Below are positions 50,192 through 60,537 of a stretch of 64,000 nt of DNA, one piece after another (position 1 is the stretch's first letter; the number at the start of each line of letters is the position of its first letter). The stretch spans positions 19,158,001-19,222,000 of the forward strand of contig OX419757.1 in the NCBI GenBank assembly GCA_948567375.1, written 5' to 3'. The stretch comes from Lunularia cruciata (Eukaryota > Streptophyta > Marchantiopsida > Lunulariales > Lunulariaceae). The notes under the pieces were generated by a model. It was not told the DNA's origin. It ran no database searches and worked only from the letters and a program-made list of their open reading frames with translations. The position numbers and the translations under genes are program-made.

Positions 50192-50434
50192 CAACTAGTT
50201 TAGCTTTCAAGCCAAGTAGGTGGCTTCTAGAGAGAAGCTTCTTTGTTAACTTGGCTTGCACTCCAAGAAAGTGGCTCAAGTAAACTTCTTGAGAAGCTTC
50301 TCAAGAGCCTTGTAAGTTTCCTATAAATACCAAAACCAAAGCTCATGCTAGGCATTCAAAGTTTACCCATATTCAAGTGTCCAAATGTGATTTTTCATTC
50401 TACTATTTCTCTCCTTGGTCTTGGTCTTTTACAT

Positions 50435-50446
50435 TGGTATTAGAGT
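50435..50446 (+). other. Primer-binding site of element A
   Basis: TGGTATTAGAGT lies one base after the LTR and differs from the initiator methionine tRNA site TGGTATCAGAGC by two C-to-T changes. Confidence 0.88.
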
Positions 50447-50799
50447 AGGAATGGGATGGATGGAATTTATGGACCGCCAAATCTATCTCTGCTAAACCAT
50501 TAGGATTTTTGTGTCCATGTACTACTCAATCATCGTTTCAGACAATTCATCACCTCATGCTTTGGGTAAGATTTTTTGCATGCAATCACCTTGTCTAAGG
50601 AACACTTGATACTTCCGATTGTGACTTATAGAGAACGGTTGACATGTTGAATCTATGTATTAATAAATTAGATAAATTGAGAGTAATGGGATAGAGTAGT
50701 AGCTATGTTGTCAATACTTGACATTATCATTGCTATGCAAAAAATTGAGCACATTACTTGATTGTTGGATGAATGAGACCATCAACAACAAGAACATGT

Positions 50800-51510
50800 A
50801 GAGAGAGCACTAGTTCAAGATGGAGAAAATAGAATCCAATTTCCAAAACCCAAGGTGTATAAAGGCAAAAATCTCTTGGGCACAATGGAGAATTTTGCAT
50901 TTGATTGCAAACATTACTTTGAAGTTACCAATCTTCAAGATGAATGGAAATAGATTCTCTTGACTTCTAGCCAATTGAATTGTGTGGCAAAACTTTGGTG
51001 TCAATTTTGAGTGGAGTGAGTTGAACAACAAATTGTTACACCAATCTTGACATGAGCAAAATTCAAGAATGTAATACTTGGTTGATTTCAAGCTATAAAT
51101 GCCACATGAGCAAAGTGAGATAAGTTGGCGGAGTTGAAGCAGATTGGCTCTCTAAGGAGGTACATCATGCAATTCCAAAACATCATCATGCAGATTCTAA
51201 ATATTCAAGAAGGTGAAGTTTTGGATCAATTTGTAAGTGGCTTGAAGTCATGAACCAAATTAGAGATGACCATGCAAAAGCCACAAAATATGAATTGGTT
51301 GAGCACTTTGATTCCTTGGTTGTGACAATTTGCTCTCAACCTTGACCTACACAAAACCTACCAATACACTACACATGGATGGAAGAACCGGCACCAATGG
51401 AAGTTGATGTTGTCCAATGGAGACCACTTGGTACAACAGATAGAGAAAGATTGTGATAAAATGGTGATTGTTTTTATTGTCACCAAGTTAGATATTATAT
51501 TGCTGAATGT
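50800..51510 (+). pseudogene. gag remnant of element A
   Basis: The plus-strand phase starting near 50820 reads ENRIQFPKPKVYKGK, then FAFDCKHYFEVTNLQDEWK followed by a TAG. Later RRYIMQFQNIIMQI and GEVLDQFVSGLKS complete the gag capsid pattern. A zinc knuckle at 51469-51510 reads CFYCHQVRYYIAEC, in which the His of the CCHC set is Tyr (TAT for CAT). The protein would have formed the particle and bound element RNA. At least two stops break it. Confidence 0.85.
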
Positions 51511-51645
51511 CCACTTAGAAATGTGCAACCTTTAAAATTGCCCAAATGGATTTTGTGGAGCACATTGATCAAGGAAACAACAAATCCTAGTAGGAAATTT
51601 CAAGCAGCCTATTGGGAACTTGATTAGTTCTAAAGGATTGAAGGC

Positions 51646-51972
51646 TTGACCTATGCAAGTTTACTTCACTTGCAAGATGCAATATCTGATCATGGTTGTA
51701 AGATTTTGGTTAATTCTAGAAGTTCAAAGAATTGTATGTCTATGCAATTAGCAAAGGAGTTGAGTTTTCCTATCAAGCTAATAATTGGAAGTAGATTGAT
51801 GATGGTGGATGGTAGAAAGGGTTTTGCATTCTATACCTTGTATCTTATTACCTTCAAGATTGGGAAGGAGTTTTTGGAGTGTATGAGGTTTGTAGTGGCA
51901 CCTCTACACTATGATGTCATTCTAAGACTAAATTGGCTTGAATGTCATAAGGTTCAATTTGATTGGACCTGA
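51646..51972 (+). pseudogene. Aspartic protease remnant of element A
   Basis: An open stretch of 108 codons with the retropepsin fold pattern: the active-site strand reads ILVNSRSSKNC (residues 20-30), where working enzymes have Asp-Ser/Thr-Gly. Both Asp (GAT to AAT) and Gly (GGA to AGA) fit G-to-A changes at 51712 and 51718. The tail DVILRLNWLECHK matches the conserved I-L-G-x-x-W-L end with Gly changed. It would have cut the Gag-Pol polyprotein; the active site is lost. Confidence 0.85.
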
Positions 51973-52055
51973 TGATAAATTCAAGTACAACACCAAGATA
52001 GGAATTTCCAATTAGGTTTTCTTGCACTTTGAGTAAGACAGCTAAGAATAGCCAA

Positions 52056-52295
52056 TCCCAAGATGGGAAGTTTATAAAGAAAGCAACCATAAAGCAAACT
52101 TTGAAGGAAGAGAAGTCCTAAGATGGGAAGTTTGGAAGGAAAGCAGCCATAGAACAAGCTTTGAAGGAAGTGAAGTCCCAAGATAGGAAGTTTGTCAAGA
52201 AAGCAACCATAGAGCAAACCTTAAAGGAAGATAAGTCCCTAGATAGAAATTTTGTCAATGAAGCAACTATAAAGTAAGCTTTGGAAGAAGATCAG
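52056..52295 (+). repeat. Four 60-bp tandem repeats encoding a 20-residue unit
   Basis: Exact 60-bp units start at 52056, 52116, 52176 and 52236. Each codes for a form of S-Q-D-x-K-F-x-K-K-A-x-I-x-Q-x-L-K-E-x-K, a charged, helix-prone unit. They sit between protease and RT, where gypsy elements usually have a plain linker. Units diverge from each other by several substitutions, but the length is conserved, so the array was in frame while coding. Two units now carry TAA stops where the others have CAA. Confidence 0.92.
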
Positions 52296-52399
52296 TCTAT
52301 TTTTGCGGTGTGGATCAAGCCAATTGCACAAGGACAATCTGAGGAGAGTTAGGAGCCTCATCAAGCAATGGTTGATCAAATAGTTTAGGAGTTTTTGGA

Positions 52400-53730
52400 C
52401 ATGTTTTTGGATGATCTACCAAAGGGATTACACTTGGATTGTGGTATGCCCTTCAAGATTGAGTTATTACTAGGAAATATTCCAATGAGTAGACCAATCT
52501 ATCGGCTCTCACCAAAGGAGTTGGAGGAGTTGTGAATAACATTCATAGAGTTGTTAGAGAAGGATTTTATACGCCATAATACATCTCTTTGGGGAGCACC
52601 GGTACCATTTGTTCCAAAGAATGATGGAGGACTTTGCTTCTGTATTGATTACCATGGGCTCAATAAACAAACAATGAAGAATGCATACTCCTTGCCTCAA
52701 ATTGATTACTTGCTTGATCAATTGAGTGGAGCACAATACTTCTCCAAGTTGGATCTTTGTAGTGACTTTTGTTAAATCCCTATTGATAGGAAGGATGTGC
52801 AAAAGACTATCTTTTGCACAAGGTATGGACATTTTGAGTGGAGAGTTCTACCTTTTAGGCTCACTAATGCTCTATTTGTCTTCATGGATTAGATACATCG
52901 GGTGTTAGATAGATTGTTGGATCAATACGTAGTGGTGTTCTTGGATGATATCTTAATCTATAGCAAGATAGAGGTAGAACATGTGAGTCATGTGTGAGAA
53001 GTCCTAAGACGACTACAACATTGGAAGTTTTATTGCAAGAAGTCAAAGTGTTCCTTTTGGCAAAAGGAAGTTACCTTCTTGGGTCACAAGATCTCATTGG
53101 AGGGAATCAAGATGGAAGAGGAGAAAATCAAGGCCATTATTGATTGGCCTATTCCAAAGGATGCTATTGAAGTATGGGCATTTAATGGATTGGCTAGCTT
53201 TTACTGATGATTCATCCACTACTATGCTCATGTAGATGCACCATTGATCAATCTTTGGGAGAAGAACTCAAGCTTTCAATAGATCAACAAGCATGATTAA
53301 GCATTTTAGAAGCTGAAACATATAGTCTTCAAGACTATTTCTTCAACCATATGATCCTCAACTACCATGTGTGGTTGATCTCGATGATTCTAGCTTTGCA
53401 TTGGAGCTGTGTTGCAATAGGAATTCATAGATAGATTGCATCACATTGCCTTTGTGTCTTGTAGACTAAATACAACAGAAAGAAGTCACTCTACTTAGGA
53501 TTGGGAACAACTAGCAATAGTATATGCCACCAAGTTATGGAGGCATTATCTCTTGGGGAAACAATTGGTCATGCAAACTAATCACAAGCCCTTGTTGTAG
53601 ACATTACACTTGGAACACATGAAGAGTCAATATCATCAATGGGAGGAACAACTACAATTGTTTGACATCAAACTTGTGTACAAACTTGGTTGGTTCCATG
53701 TCATCCCTGATGCCCTATCATGACAACTTG
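52400..53730 (+). pseudogene. Reverse transcriptase and RNase H remnant of element A
   Basis: In order: [33 protein letters not shown] (52551 onward), [18 protein letters not shown], then [13 protein letters not shown] and a stop, FCTRYGHFEWRVLPF, the catalytic FLDD at 52938-52949 (within VVFLDDILIYSK), and FLGHKISLEG. RNase H pieces include YATKLWRHYLLGKQ and ends FHVIPDALS near 53720. The catalytic Asp pair is intact, but about a dozen stops are present, nearly all at positions explained by Gln, Arg or Trp codons changed by one transition. Confidence 0.92.
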
Positions 53731-53759
53731 ATTTGAAGTCTCTTCCTCTCATCACAATG

Positions 53760-53975
53760 GCAATTACAACAATATTTGTTGATTGCAAAGTCCAAATGGA
53801 GTTTCAAACAACTCTATAACAAGATCCTTTCTTTCAAATGGTACAAGGTAATCTTGCAGTATACAAAAATGAGTACAATACCTTCTCCTACAAGAAAGGC
53901 CTTCTATTCCATGAGGACTTGATCTATGTTCCAGCCAAAGGTGATCTTCAACTTGTGCATCTTCAAGAAGCCCAT
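53760..53975 (+). pseudogene. Start of element A integrase, before the E insertion
   Basis: The plus-strand phase shows VQGNLAVYKNEYNTFSYKKG, LLFHEDLIYVPAKGD and LQLVHLQEAH, the lead-in of a gypsy integrase, ending at the first half of the HHCC zinc finger. The final five bases, CCCAT, are the target site of copia element E. Confidence 0.85.
53971..53975 (+). repeat. Target-site duplication of copia element E, left
   Basis: CCCAT lies directly before the TG of the E 5' LTR and is repeated at 60533-60537, directly after its 3' LTR. Removing E and one copy rejoins the zinc finger coding phase of element A integrase. Confidence 0.95.
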
Positions 53976-54211
53976 TGTTAGGAGTTAACTCAAGTCTGGA
54001 GTAACCCATGTTAGCTTGATTGTGTCAATAAGTCTAGGGCTGGACTTCTATATGTGCGGGCCAGTTGGTGCTCTATTTGACACATTACTTGGATAATCAG
54101 AAAGGCAATCTGGTATGTTCTCATGGATGTAGACTCAATGAGGTGAACCAGGTATCTTCTTGTGAGATCATGGTGAATGCTTTACATCTATATTATCAAA
54201 TTGGACCTTCA
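53976..54211 (+). repeat. 5' LTR of copia element E
   Basis: 236 bp with TG and CA ends (TGTTAGGAG...GGACCTTCA), the same length as its partner at 60297-60532. It is directly followed by the primer site. Confidence 0.95.
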
Positions 54212-54213
54212 AT

Positions 54214-54225
54214 TGGTATTAGAGT
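54214..54225 (+). other. Primer-binding site of element E
   Basis: TGGTATTAGAGT lies two bases after the LTR, two C-to-T steps from TGGTATCAGAGC. Confidence 0.85.
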
Positions 54226-56042
54226 GAATTTGGTTGACAATGTGCAATAGTTACTCAAAGGCTGAATTTTGTTCAAGAGGTTGCAGAGCACAATAAATAA
54301 ACGTTTTGAATATTCATGTAGTACTATTAGGAAGAGTAGATTAGGTTCTCCTATGGGGAAGCAAGAATTGAAAACATTACTAGTTTGAGAATTGGGAAAG
54401 CATTGGAAGTTAGGGTGGCGACGACTAGTACAACATAGTTTTTTGTCAAAATTAGGAGGTCTCAAGCTAAATTTGCAACACAAGAGCATATAGCATGGGT
54501 AGTGTTTAAGTTGTCTGCGGTTTGCAAGTCCAGGCAATTGTAGGTTTGATTCCCCTATTAGATCAAGAAAGAAGAAAAAGGTTGAATTGATGAGACGGTA
54601 CAAGCAGCATATGGGATGAGAGCTGGAGAGGAGCAACAGGTGAGAGTATTTGAGCACGCTTTATTGGTGTGTTGATCAATTGGTTAAAAGGAGTTGGGGG
54701 TATCTAGAAGAAGATTTCTTGAAGGAAAAGCTTGTGGGCTGCTTGGACAGAAGAGAAAACTCAAAGGGAAAGGATAGGACCTTGTGACAAGAGGAGAGAA
54801 TTTCAAAGGAAGAAAGACCTGGTTGTGTAGGGCTTTGTGTAGGACAGAGGGAAGGAAAAGAGAAATCAAAAGGAAGGGCTTTGAGAAGTGGACAAGGAGA
54901 GATTTTTTACTGAAAGACCTAGTTGTGAAGGGCTTTGAGAGGTTGGATTGGTAGAGGAGGACGAAGAGACAAAGAAGAATTGTCGAAGCACAAAAAGGGT
55001 TTTTGTAGGATAGTGAGATCTCAGAGGAATTTTGGTAGGACAAAGCATTCTGGACAGATCATTGAAGAATCTTGGGCAAAGGAGTGAGAATCAAAGGCAA
55101 GATTGGACAAGTAGGGAAGAGGAGAAGATATATCAAGGGTTTTTGCTGAAAAAATGAGATTTTTGGGCAGAGTAGTGAGAATTGAACGAGTTGGGATAGG
55201 AAAGGAAATTCTCAAGAGAGAATACAATTGGTTTGCAAGAGTCAAAGCTTTCTGCTCTGCATTTGTGCTTGGCATACTCTGTTATTCAAAATGTCCATGG
55301 AATTTTGGCACACCTGAACGTGAAAGTTGTGTTTGATAGATGACTATAAAGTTATACAATCATCCTAGAATATCTCATGATTAAGCTCGTTAGCCTAGCC
55401 TTGTGGAAAGATTTATCCTTCACAGATTATCCATCATTTATTCAACTTAGATTGAATAGGGCTATATCTAGTTTTTGAACTACACAACCAGTGCAAGTTG
55501 TCATCTTGTAGTTCCTATGAGGTGACAACCATTGATGCTTACAAGTGAACACTAGAAGCCTCCAATCCAATTGTGCTCATCCTTGCCATGGATATTTTTC
55601 AGGTGGCTTCTTGAACTAGTGTCAATAAGCTAGAATTTTGGAAAAGGAAAAGCCTTTGTAACCTCACCATGAGTAGTAAACTATCCTTGTTTTGTAGAAC
55701 CCATGCAGAAACAACATCATCCCCAAGACCAAGAAACCATAATTTCTTGTAATTGAAAATTTTCACAATGGATCCCGTTGCTCCTCCTCTTGTTGTAGAA
55801 TTATTTGAATGACCCCGTTGGAAACTTGTAGCCATTGTCTTGGAAGGTGATAGCTTTTGATATACTATTCTTGTGGCCTTGCCACACAGACTCTGGCGGC
55901 TGTTGTTGTTGATTCTGCTGCTATTGCTATTGATTCTTTCTAAAAACTACTCATAGAAGGGAGTCCCTTCTTGAGCAAGTCTCTTCATTGCTACTTTCAC
56001 AAATTTAGGAAAGACCCTGTCAGGTACTGAATTACATCACAT
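54226..56042 (+). other. Long non-coding leader of element E
   Basis: About 1.8 kb between primer site and gag. From about 54690 to 55140 the plus strand is purine-rich and holds imperfect repeats: GAAAGACCTGGTTGTGTAGG at 54812 and a close copy exactly 100 bp on at 54912, with GGAAGGGCTTTGAGAAG between. The minus strand is open for 119 codons over the same stretch, but this is a by-product of purine bias and repeats. From 55.3 to 56.0 kb I recognise nothing. Confidence 0.5.
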
Positions 56043-56931
56043 TTGAGAACAAGCTTTGGTTCAAGTTTGGAGATGACAATCATGAAGAATGGAGGAGCCA
56101 AATTTGACATTGCCAAATACAATGGACACTTTGATTATCTCCTATGGGAGCATCAGGTGAAAAGTATGCTCAAGGCCAATGGTTTTGGGAAATTGCTAAG
56201 ACCCAAGACCAATTTGATGTTAGAGGATTTGGAATGACATGCAAGAGATAGTTGTACACATAGTGGTTTTACATCTACAACCACATGTCATAAAGTAGTT
56301 GGGTGAGTACAAGGACTACATTACTCTTTTTTATGAGCTACAACAAAAGTACCATCAGAAATAGTTGTCAAATCATCTCTACACATCCCTGAAGCTGATG
56401 AGATTCAAGATGAAGGACAATGGGACCAAGATACAAGATTATATTGATGCCTTCAATGATCTTGTTGTGGACTTGCAGAATCTTGGAGAGGACATGAGTG
56501 ATGAGAGAAAGGCCCTCCATTGGTTGCGTTCTCTTCCTTCATCCTACTAGTCCTTGTCATGAGTGTTATTACATCATGATAGGAAAACCATCACCTACAA
56601 TGAGGTGGTGAGTGCTCTATTAACAGATGATCTTCAACAAAAGATGATGTTGCCTTCTCAATCCACGACTCCTTTAGGAATAGTGTTGAATGTCAATTGT
56701 AGAAGGACTTAGATGCATAAATATGGTGGGGAGCAGAGATCTAAAACTAGATCTTGGTCTAGGGGGAAATCCCAAGACCGTAAGACCGTGCTCTGTTGGA
56801 AGTGTGGCAAAGTTGGCCACCTCAAGAGAGATTGTTGTGGCAAAGCAATTGTGCCTTCTTCAACAAATGTGGCAAAAGATAACAAGCAAGAAGAAGAGGA
56901 TAATCTGCTTGATGACAACTATGCTCTATGA
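56043..56931 (+). pseudogene. gag remnant of copia element E
   Basis: The open piece 56043-56237 holds the gag N-terminal pattern (KFDIAKYNGHFDYLLWEHQV, then KSMLKANG). 56365-56550 holds the helical gag core (KLMRFKMKDNGTKIQDYIDA, then DLQNLGED, then ALHWLRSLPSSY). 56713-56931 holds a perfect zinc knuckle CWKCGKVGHLKRDC followed by an acidic tail. Stops and phase changes separate the pieces. The protein would have packaged element RNA. Confidence 0.92.
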
Positions 56932-57063
56932 TGCCAATGGTATGCCCTTTGCACTTCATTTCAACAAAAAAGAGATCAATGGATTCTAGGTTGTGCTTGT
57001 TCATACCATTTGTGTTACAAAAGAGAGTTCTTTAGTTCTTAATCAATATCAAATGGTTCAGTT

Positions 57064-57567
57064 TTGATGGGGAATGATCACCCTTGTCAAATTGTAGGCA
57101 TTGGATCTATTAAGATTCAAATGTTTGATGGTCTTGTGCGCACATTGACTAATGTCAGACATATCTATGACATGAGGAAGTACTTGATATCTGTTGGCAT
57201 GTTAGACACAAATAGTCATCAATGGGAAGAAGTTGATGGTGTACTTCGAGTCATAGCTAAGAGAAAAGTCATCTTGAAGGGTAATAGGCACAAGAATATT
57301 TATGTGCTAGAGTGCAAAACCATTTGTGGAGAAGCTCATGCTACTAGATCTCATGATATGATTTACTACTGGTGGCATTCAAGACTAGGTCACATTAGTG
57401 AGAAGAGCATGTATATTCTTTGCAAGAAAGGCGTTATTTCTACAATACAATCTAGTAGTTTAGAATTTTGTCAACATTGTGTATTAGGGAAGCAACATCA
57501 AACTGCTTTTGGAGTTGGAACTCATAGTTCCAAAGAAATTCTTGATTATATACATAGTGATGTATAG
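57064..57567 (+). pseudogene. Protease end and pre-integrase domain of element E
   Basis: An open stretch of 167 codons. Residues 1-60 (GIGSIKIQMFDGLVRTLTNV, then RHIYDMRKYLISVGMLD) match the segment after copia protease. Residues 115-165 hold the integrase zinc finger: WWHSRLGHISEKSM, then the Cys pair in CQHCVLGKQHQ. The frame ends in TAG at 57565-57570, where Trp is usual, a G-to-A change. The protease active site upstream was not recognised. Confidence 0.88.
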
Positions 57568-58220
57568 GGCACATCCCCTACTCCATCACATTCTGGAAAG
57601 CAAAATTATGTATCTTTCATTGATGATTATTCAAGGTTTGTATGGATTATTTCCTACATCAGAAGTCTGAGGTCTTAGTTACAAGTTGAGACTCAAACCA
57701 GTAAGAACATGAGATTTTTGCGATCAGATAACATTGGGGAATACACTTTTGGAGAATTTGAGTTTTATTATCAACGAGAGTGGATAACTCACCATCTCAC
57801 TACTGTATATACTCCACAATAGAATGGCGTTGTTGAGAGACTCAATCAAGCATTATTGGAGCAGGTGAGGAGTATGTTGAGCCAATCAAGTCTATCACAT
57901 GTATTTTGGGCTGAAGCTATCAACACTACAGCTTACTTAGTAAATTTTTCTCCTTCTAGTCCAATTCATTACATGACACCATTTGAGATGAGGTACTGAT
58001 GGCCTGCTGATTACAGTCATTTAGTAATCTCTCGATGTAATGTATATCCACTCATACCTAAGGATAGTAGATCCAAGCTAGATCTTACTTCCAAGAAATA
58101 TATCTTTAAAAGCTACTAGAGTGGTGTGAAGGGTTATAGGTTGTGGGATCTTCTCACTTGTAGATTGATTGTCAATAGAGATGTTTTGTTCAATGAGTCT
58201 AGATCATTGATGGAGGGAAG
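57568..58220 (+). pseudogene. Integrase core remnant of element E
   Basis: The plus-strand phase gives YVSFIDDYSRFVWI with the first catalytic Asp, then a phase change and a missing stretch of about ten to fifteen residues near 57650-57690, then FLRSDNIGEY with the second Asp, and NGVVERLNQALLEQVRSML with the catalytic Glu. The stop before NGVVERL is TAG for CAG. All three catalytic residues can still be seen, but the frame is broken several times. Confidence 0.9.
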
Positions 58221-58549
58221 AAAGCTTTGGCTCCTCATATTGACAAGGGAAAATCTCCTCTAAATATTGTTGAGGGGAGATTTATTATGAGGGTTTTCAT
58301 GATGAGTCACAAGTCCCCCAAATTGAGGAATTACAAGTGCATGAGGAGATTGGTGAACCTCAACATCTGTCAATACAAGAAGATCAAGCATAGTCAAGGA
58401 GGATGTTTGGACATTCTATTTGTGCTCTTGAACGTTTTGGCAAATGGGTTGATTCAACACAATTAGGAGATGAGGATATCTCTCTTGATGATGATGATGG
58501 TAAGGCTTTTGATCTTGGAAGAAAGGGAACCTTATACATATAATGAGGC

Positions 58550-59620
58550 TCTAGCTTTGATGGACAAGCTTGAGTGAAATGCTGCAATGCAGAGAGAGAT
58601 GCAATCACTATTTGACAGCAAGACTTGGGAGTTAGTGAAGCTTCCAAAACATAAACAACTGGTGGACAATAAGTGGGTTTAAAAATTGAAAGATAGCCCC
58701 ATTGATGCAGAAAATAAGATCTAAAAGGCCAGGTTGGTGGCCAAGGGCTTCATACAAGAAAAAGATGTGGATTACAATGAGGTCTACTCTCCTACTGCTA
58801 AGTATGCCACTATTTGCTTATTGTGTGTACTTGTGACTTACTTTGGTCTTATCTTAGATCAAATGGATGTAATCATTGCTTTCTTCTATGGCAATTTAGA
58901 TGCGGCAATCTTCATAAGACAGCCTATGGGTTTCGTGAAGAAAAGCCAAGAGGATTTGGTTTGTAGGTTGCTAAAATCCTTATATGGATTGAAGCAAGCT
59001 CCTAGACAATGGAACAAACGGTTTGATGATTTCATGAGGTCACAATGATTTAAATAGAGTGTGTTTGATCCTTGTGTAAATATGAAAAAGGTGAGTAATG
59101 AAGTCTTTGGCTTCATTATTCTAGTACTTTATTTGGATGACATGCTTATTGCAGCTAGGGATAGATATGATGTTGATAAGCTCAAGGCTCTCTTGAGCTT
59201 TGAATTTAGAATGAGAGATCTTGGTACAGCAAGGAGGATTTTGGGAATGGAGATCCAATGAGACTTGGAGGATAGAAAGTTGTGGTTAACCCAAGGGAAG
59301 TATGCCAGAAAGGTACTTGTGAGATTTAACATGGAGAATTGCAAGTCTGTGAGTACTCCATTAGCTCCTCACTTTAAGCTTTCATCAGCTCTTTCTCCAA
59401 TAGATGTCGTGGAGAAAGGTTTGATGTCCAAGATCCCCTATGACAAGGTAGTGGGAAGTCTCATGTTTTTGATGATTTGCGCTGAGCTTGACATTGCTCT
59501 ATCTATGGGCAAGACTAGCAAAAAAATGTCAAATCTAGGGAGGATACATTGGGAAGCTATGAAGTGGATCCTCATATATCTCAAGAGTACATTGGATTTT
59601 GGCCTTTTTTTATGCTAAAT
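58550..59620 (+). pseudogene. Reverse transcriptase remnant of copia element E
   Basis: 58734-59048 (104 codons) has VAKGFIQEKDVDYNEVYSP, then LDQMDVIIAFFYGNLDAAIF and LLKSLYGLKQAPRQWNKRFD. 59061-59261 has the catalytic LYLDDMLIAA, with the Asp pair intact, and MRDLGTARRILGMEI. 59265-59618 has LTQGKYARKVLVRFNMENCK and the thumb-to-RNase H link. Two or three stops separate these. This is a textbook copia RT and one of the best-preserved parts of the element. Confidence 0.95.
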
Positions 59621-60087
59621 CATACAATGCCAAATCACTTATTGGCTATGTAGATGCTGACTATGGACAAGATTTGGATGGGAGGAAATTTACAATTGGG
59701 TATGTTTTCACACTTGGAAGTGGATGCATAAGTTGGAGATCTATACTATAGAAGTGTGTGGCTTAGTCTACTACAAAAGCTGAGTATGTAGCAGCAACAG
59801 AAGCAATGATGGAAGCTATCTGGTTGGACAGGCTTATAATAGAGATTGGATTGACTCATGACATTATGAATGTACACTATGATAGCTAGAGTGCTTTACA
59901 TCTAGCTATGAATCAAGTGATAGATAGTAGAGTGAATCACTTTGACATCAGGTATCATTTTCTCAAACAAGCTGTGTTTGATAATATGATTGAGTTAGTC
60001 AAGATTGACAATAAACTCAATCCTACTGATGCTTTTACAAAAGTGACATATTTGGAAAGATTTTTGAGACATCGTGTCAAAGTGTAG
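59621..60087 (+). pseudogene. RNase H remnant of copia element E
   Basis: After a phase change near 59610, the plus strand reads [47 protein letters not shown] and RVNHFDIRYHFLKQAV, the conserved copia RNase H blocks with their acidic catalytic residues, ending RHRVKV and a TAG at 60085-60087. Three stops inside are TAG where CAG is usual. It would have removed the RNA strand after reverse transcription. Confidence 0.92.
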
Positions 60088-60285
60088 GTGTTGCAAATAA
60101 GCACAAGTATAGTAGATTAGTAGTTGTTTTCTCTCTATATATGATTTTTACTCTATCATATTTAGGCTACAACTTAGTTCTAGTTAAGTCTAGTTTATTG
60201 AGGGACCTATGTTAGGCCTCCTTCTAGGACTTCCCACATAGTAACCATATATGTAATAGAGGTTAAGGACCCCAAGACATGAGTC

Positions 60286-60296
60286 AAGGGGGAGAT
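60286..60296 (+). other. Polypurine tract of element E
   Basis: AAGGGGGAGAT lies directly before the 3' LTR TGTTAAC. Its place and composition are as expected for the plus-strand primer. Confidence 0.85.
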
Positions 60297-60532
60297 TGTT
60301 AACAGTTTAACTCAAGTCTAGAGTAACCCATGTTAGCTTGATTGTGTCATTAAGTCTAGGGCTGGACTTCTATATGTGCGGGCTAGTTGATGCTCTGTTT
60401 GACACATTACTTGGATGATCAAAAAGGCAATTTGGTATTCTTAATGGATATAGCCTCAATGAGGTGAACCACATATCTTCTTGTGAGATCATGGTGAAGG
60501 CTTTACTTATGTAGTATCAAACTAGATCTTCA
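60297..60532 (+). repeat. 3' LTR of copia element E
   Basis: 236 bp (TGTTAACAG...AGATCTTCA), equal in length to the 5' LTR. It is followed by the target duplication CCCAT. Confidence 0.95.
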
Positions 60533-60537
60533 CCCAT

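Larger units (their letters stand above)
50033..50433 (+). repeat. 5' LTR of element A
   Basis: 401 bp with TG and CA ends (TGTAATATTATGG...CTTTTACA), matching 61803-62216. It has a TATA box CTATAAATAC (50331-50340) and upstream heat-shock-element arrays, at 50104-50116 (GAAtaTTCtaGAA), 50179-50191 (TTCtaGAAgcTTC) and further GAAgcTTC pairs near 50234 and 50294. The U3 therefore looks like a heat-responsive promoter. Confidence 0.92.
53976..60532 (+). mobile_element. Element E: complete Ty1/copia retrotransposon nested in A
   Basis: A 6557-bp element on the plus strand with two 236-bp LTRs (53976-54211 and 60297-60532), a primer site, a long 1.8-kb leader, gag, integrase before RT (the copia order), RNase H, and a polypurine tract AAGGGGGAGAT. 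Perfect CCCAT duplications flank it. LTRs differ at roughly 27 of 236 positions by eye. The coding region has many stops, so it is dead, but it is the youngest clear insertion of the A/E pair. Confidence 0.96.

Noticed and set aside
51981-52217. Minus-strand frame with a leucine-rich repeating pattern
   Set aside because: It is the reverse reading of the 60-bp tandem repeat array in element A, so its repeat pattern has no separate meaning.
52056-52295. Regularly spaced repeats that might suggest a CRISPR-like array
   Set aside because: The units are contiguous 60-bp coding repeats without spacers, inside a plant retrotransposon.
54684-55043. Minus-strand frame of 119 codons, serine- and leucine-rich, signal-peptide-like
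   Set aside because: The plus strand here is purine-rich, so the minus strand has few stops by composition. It lies in the leader of element E, against its direction of transcription.
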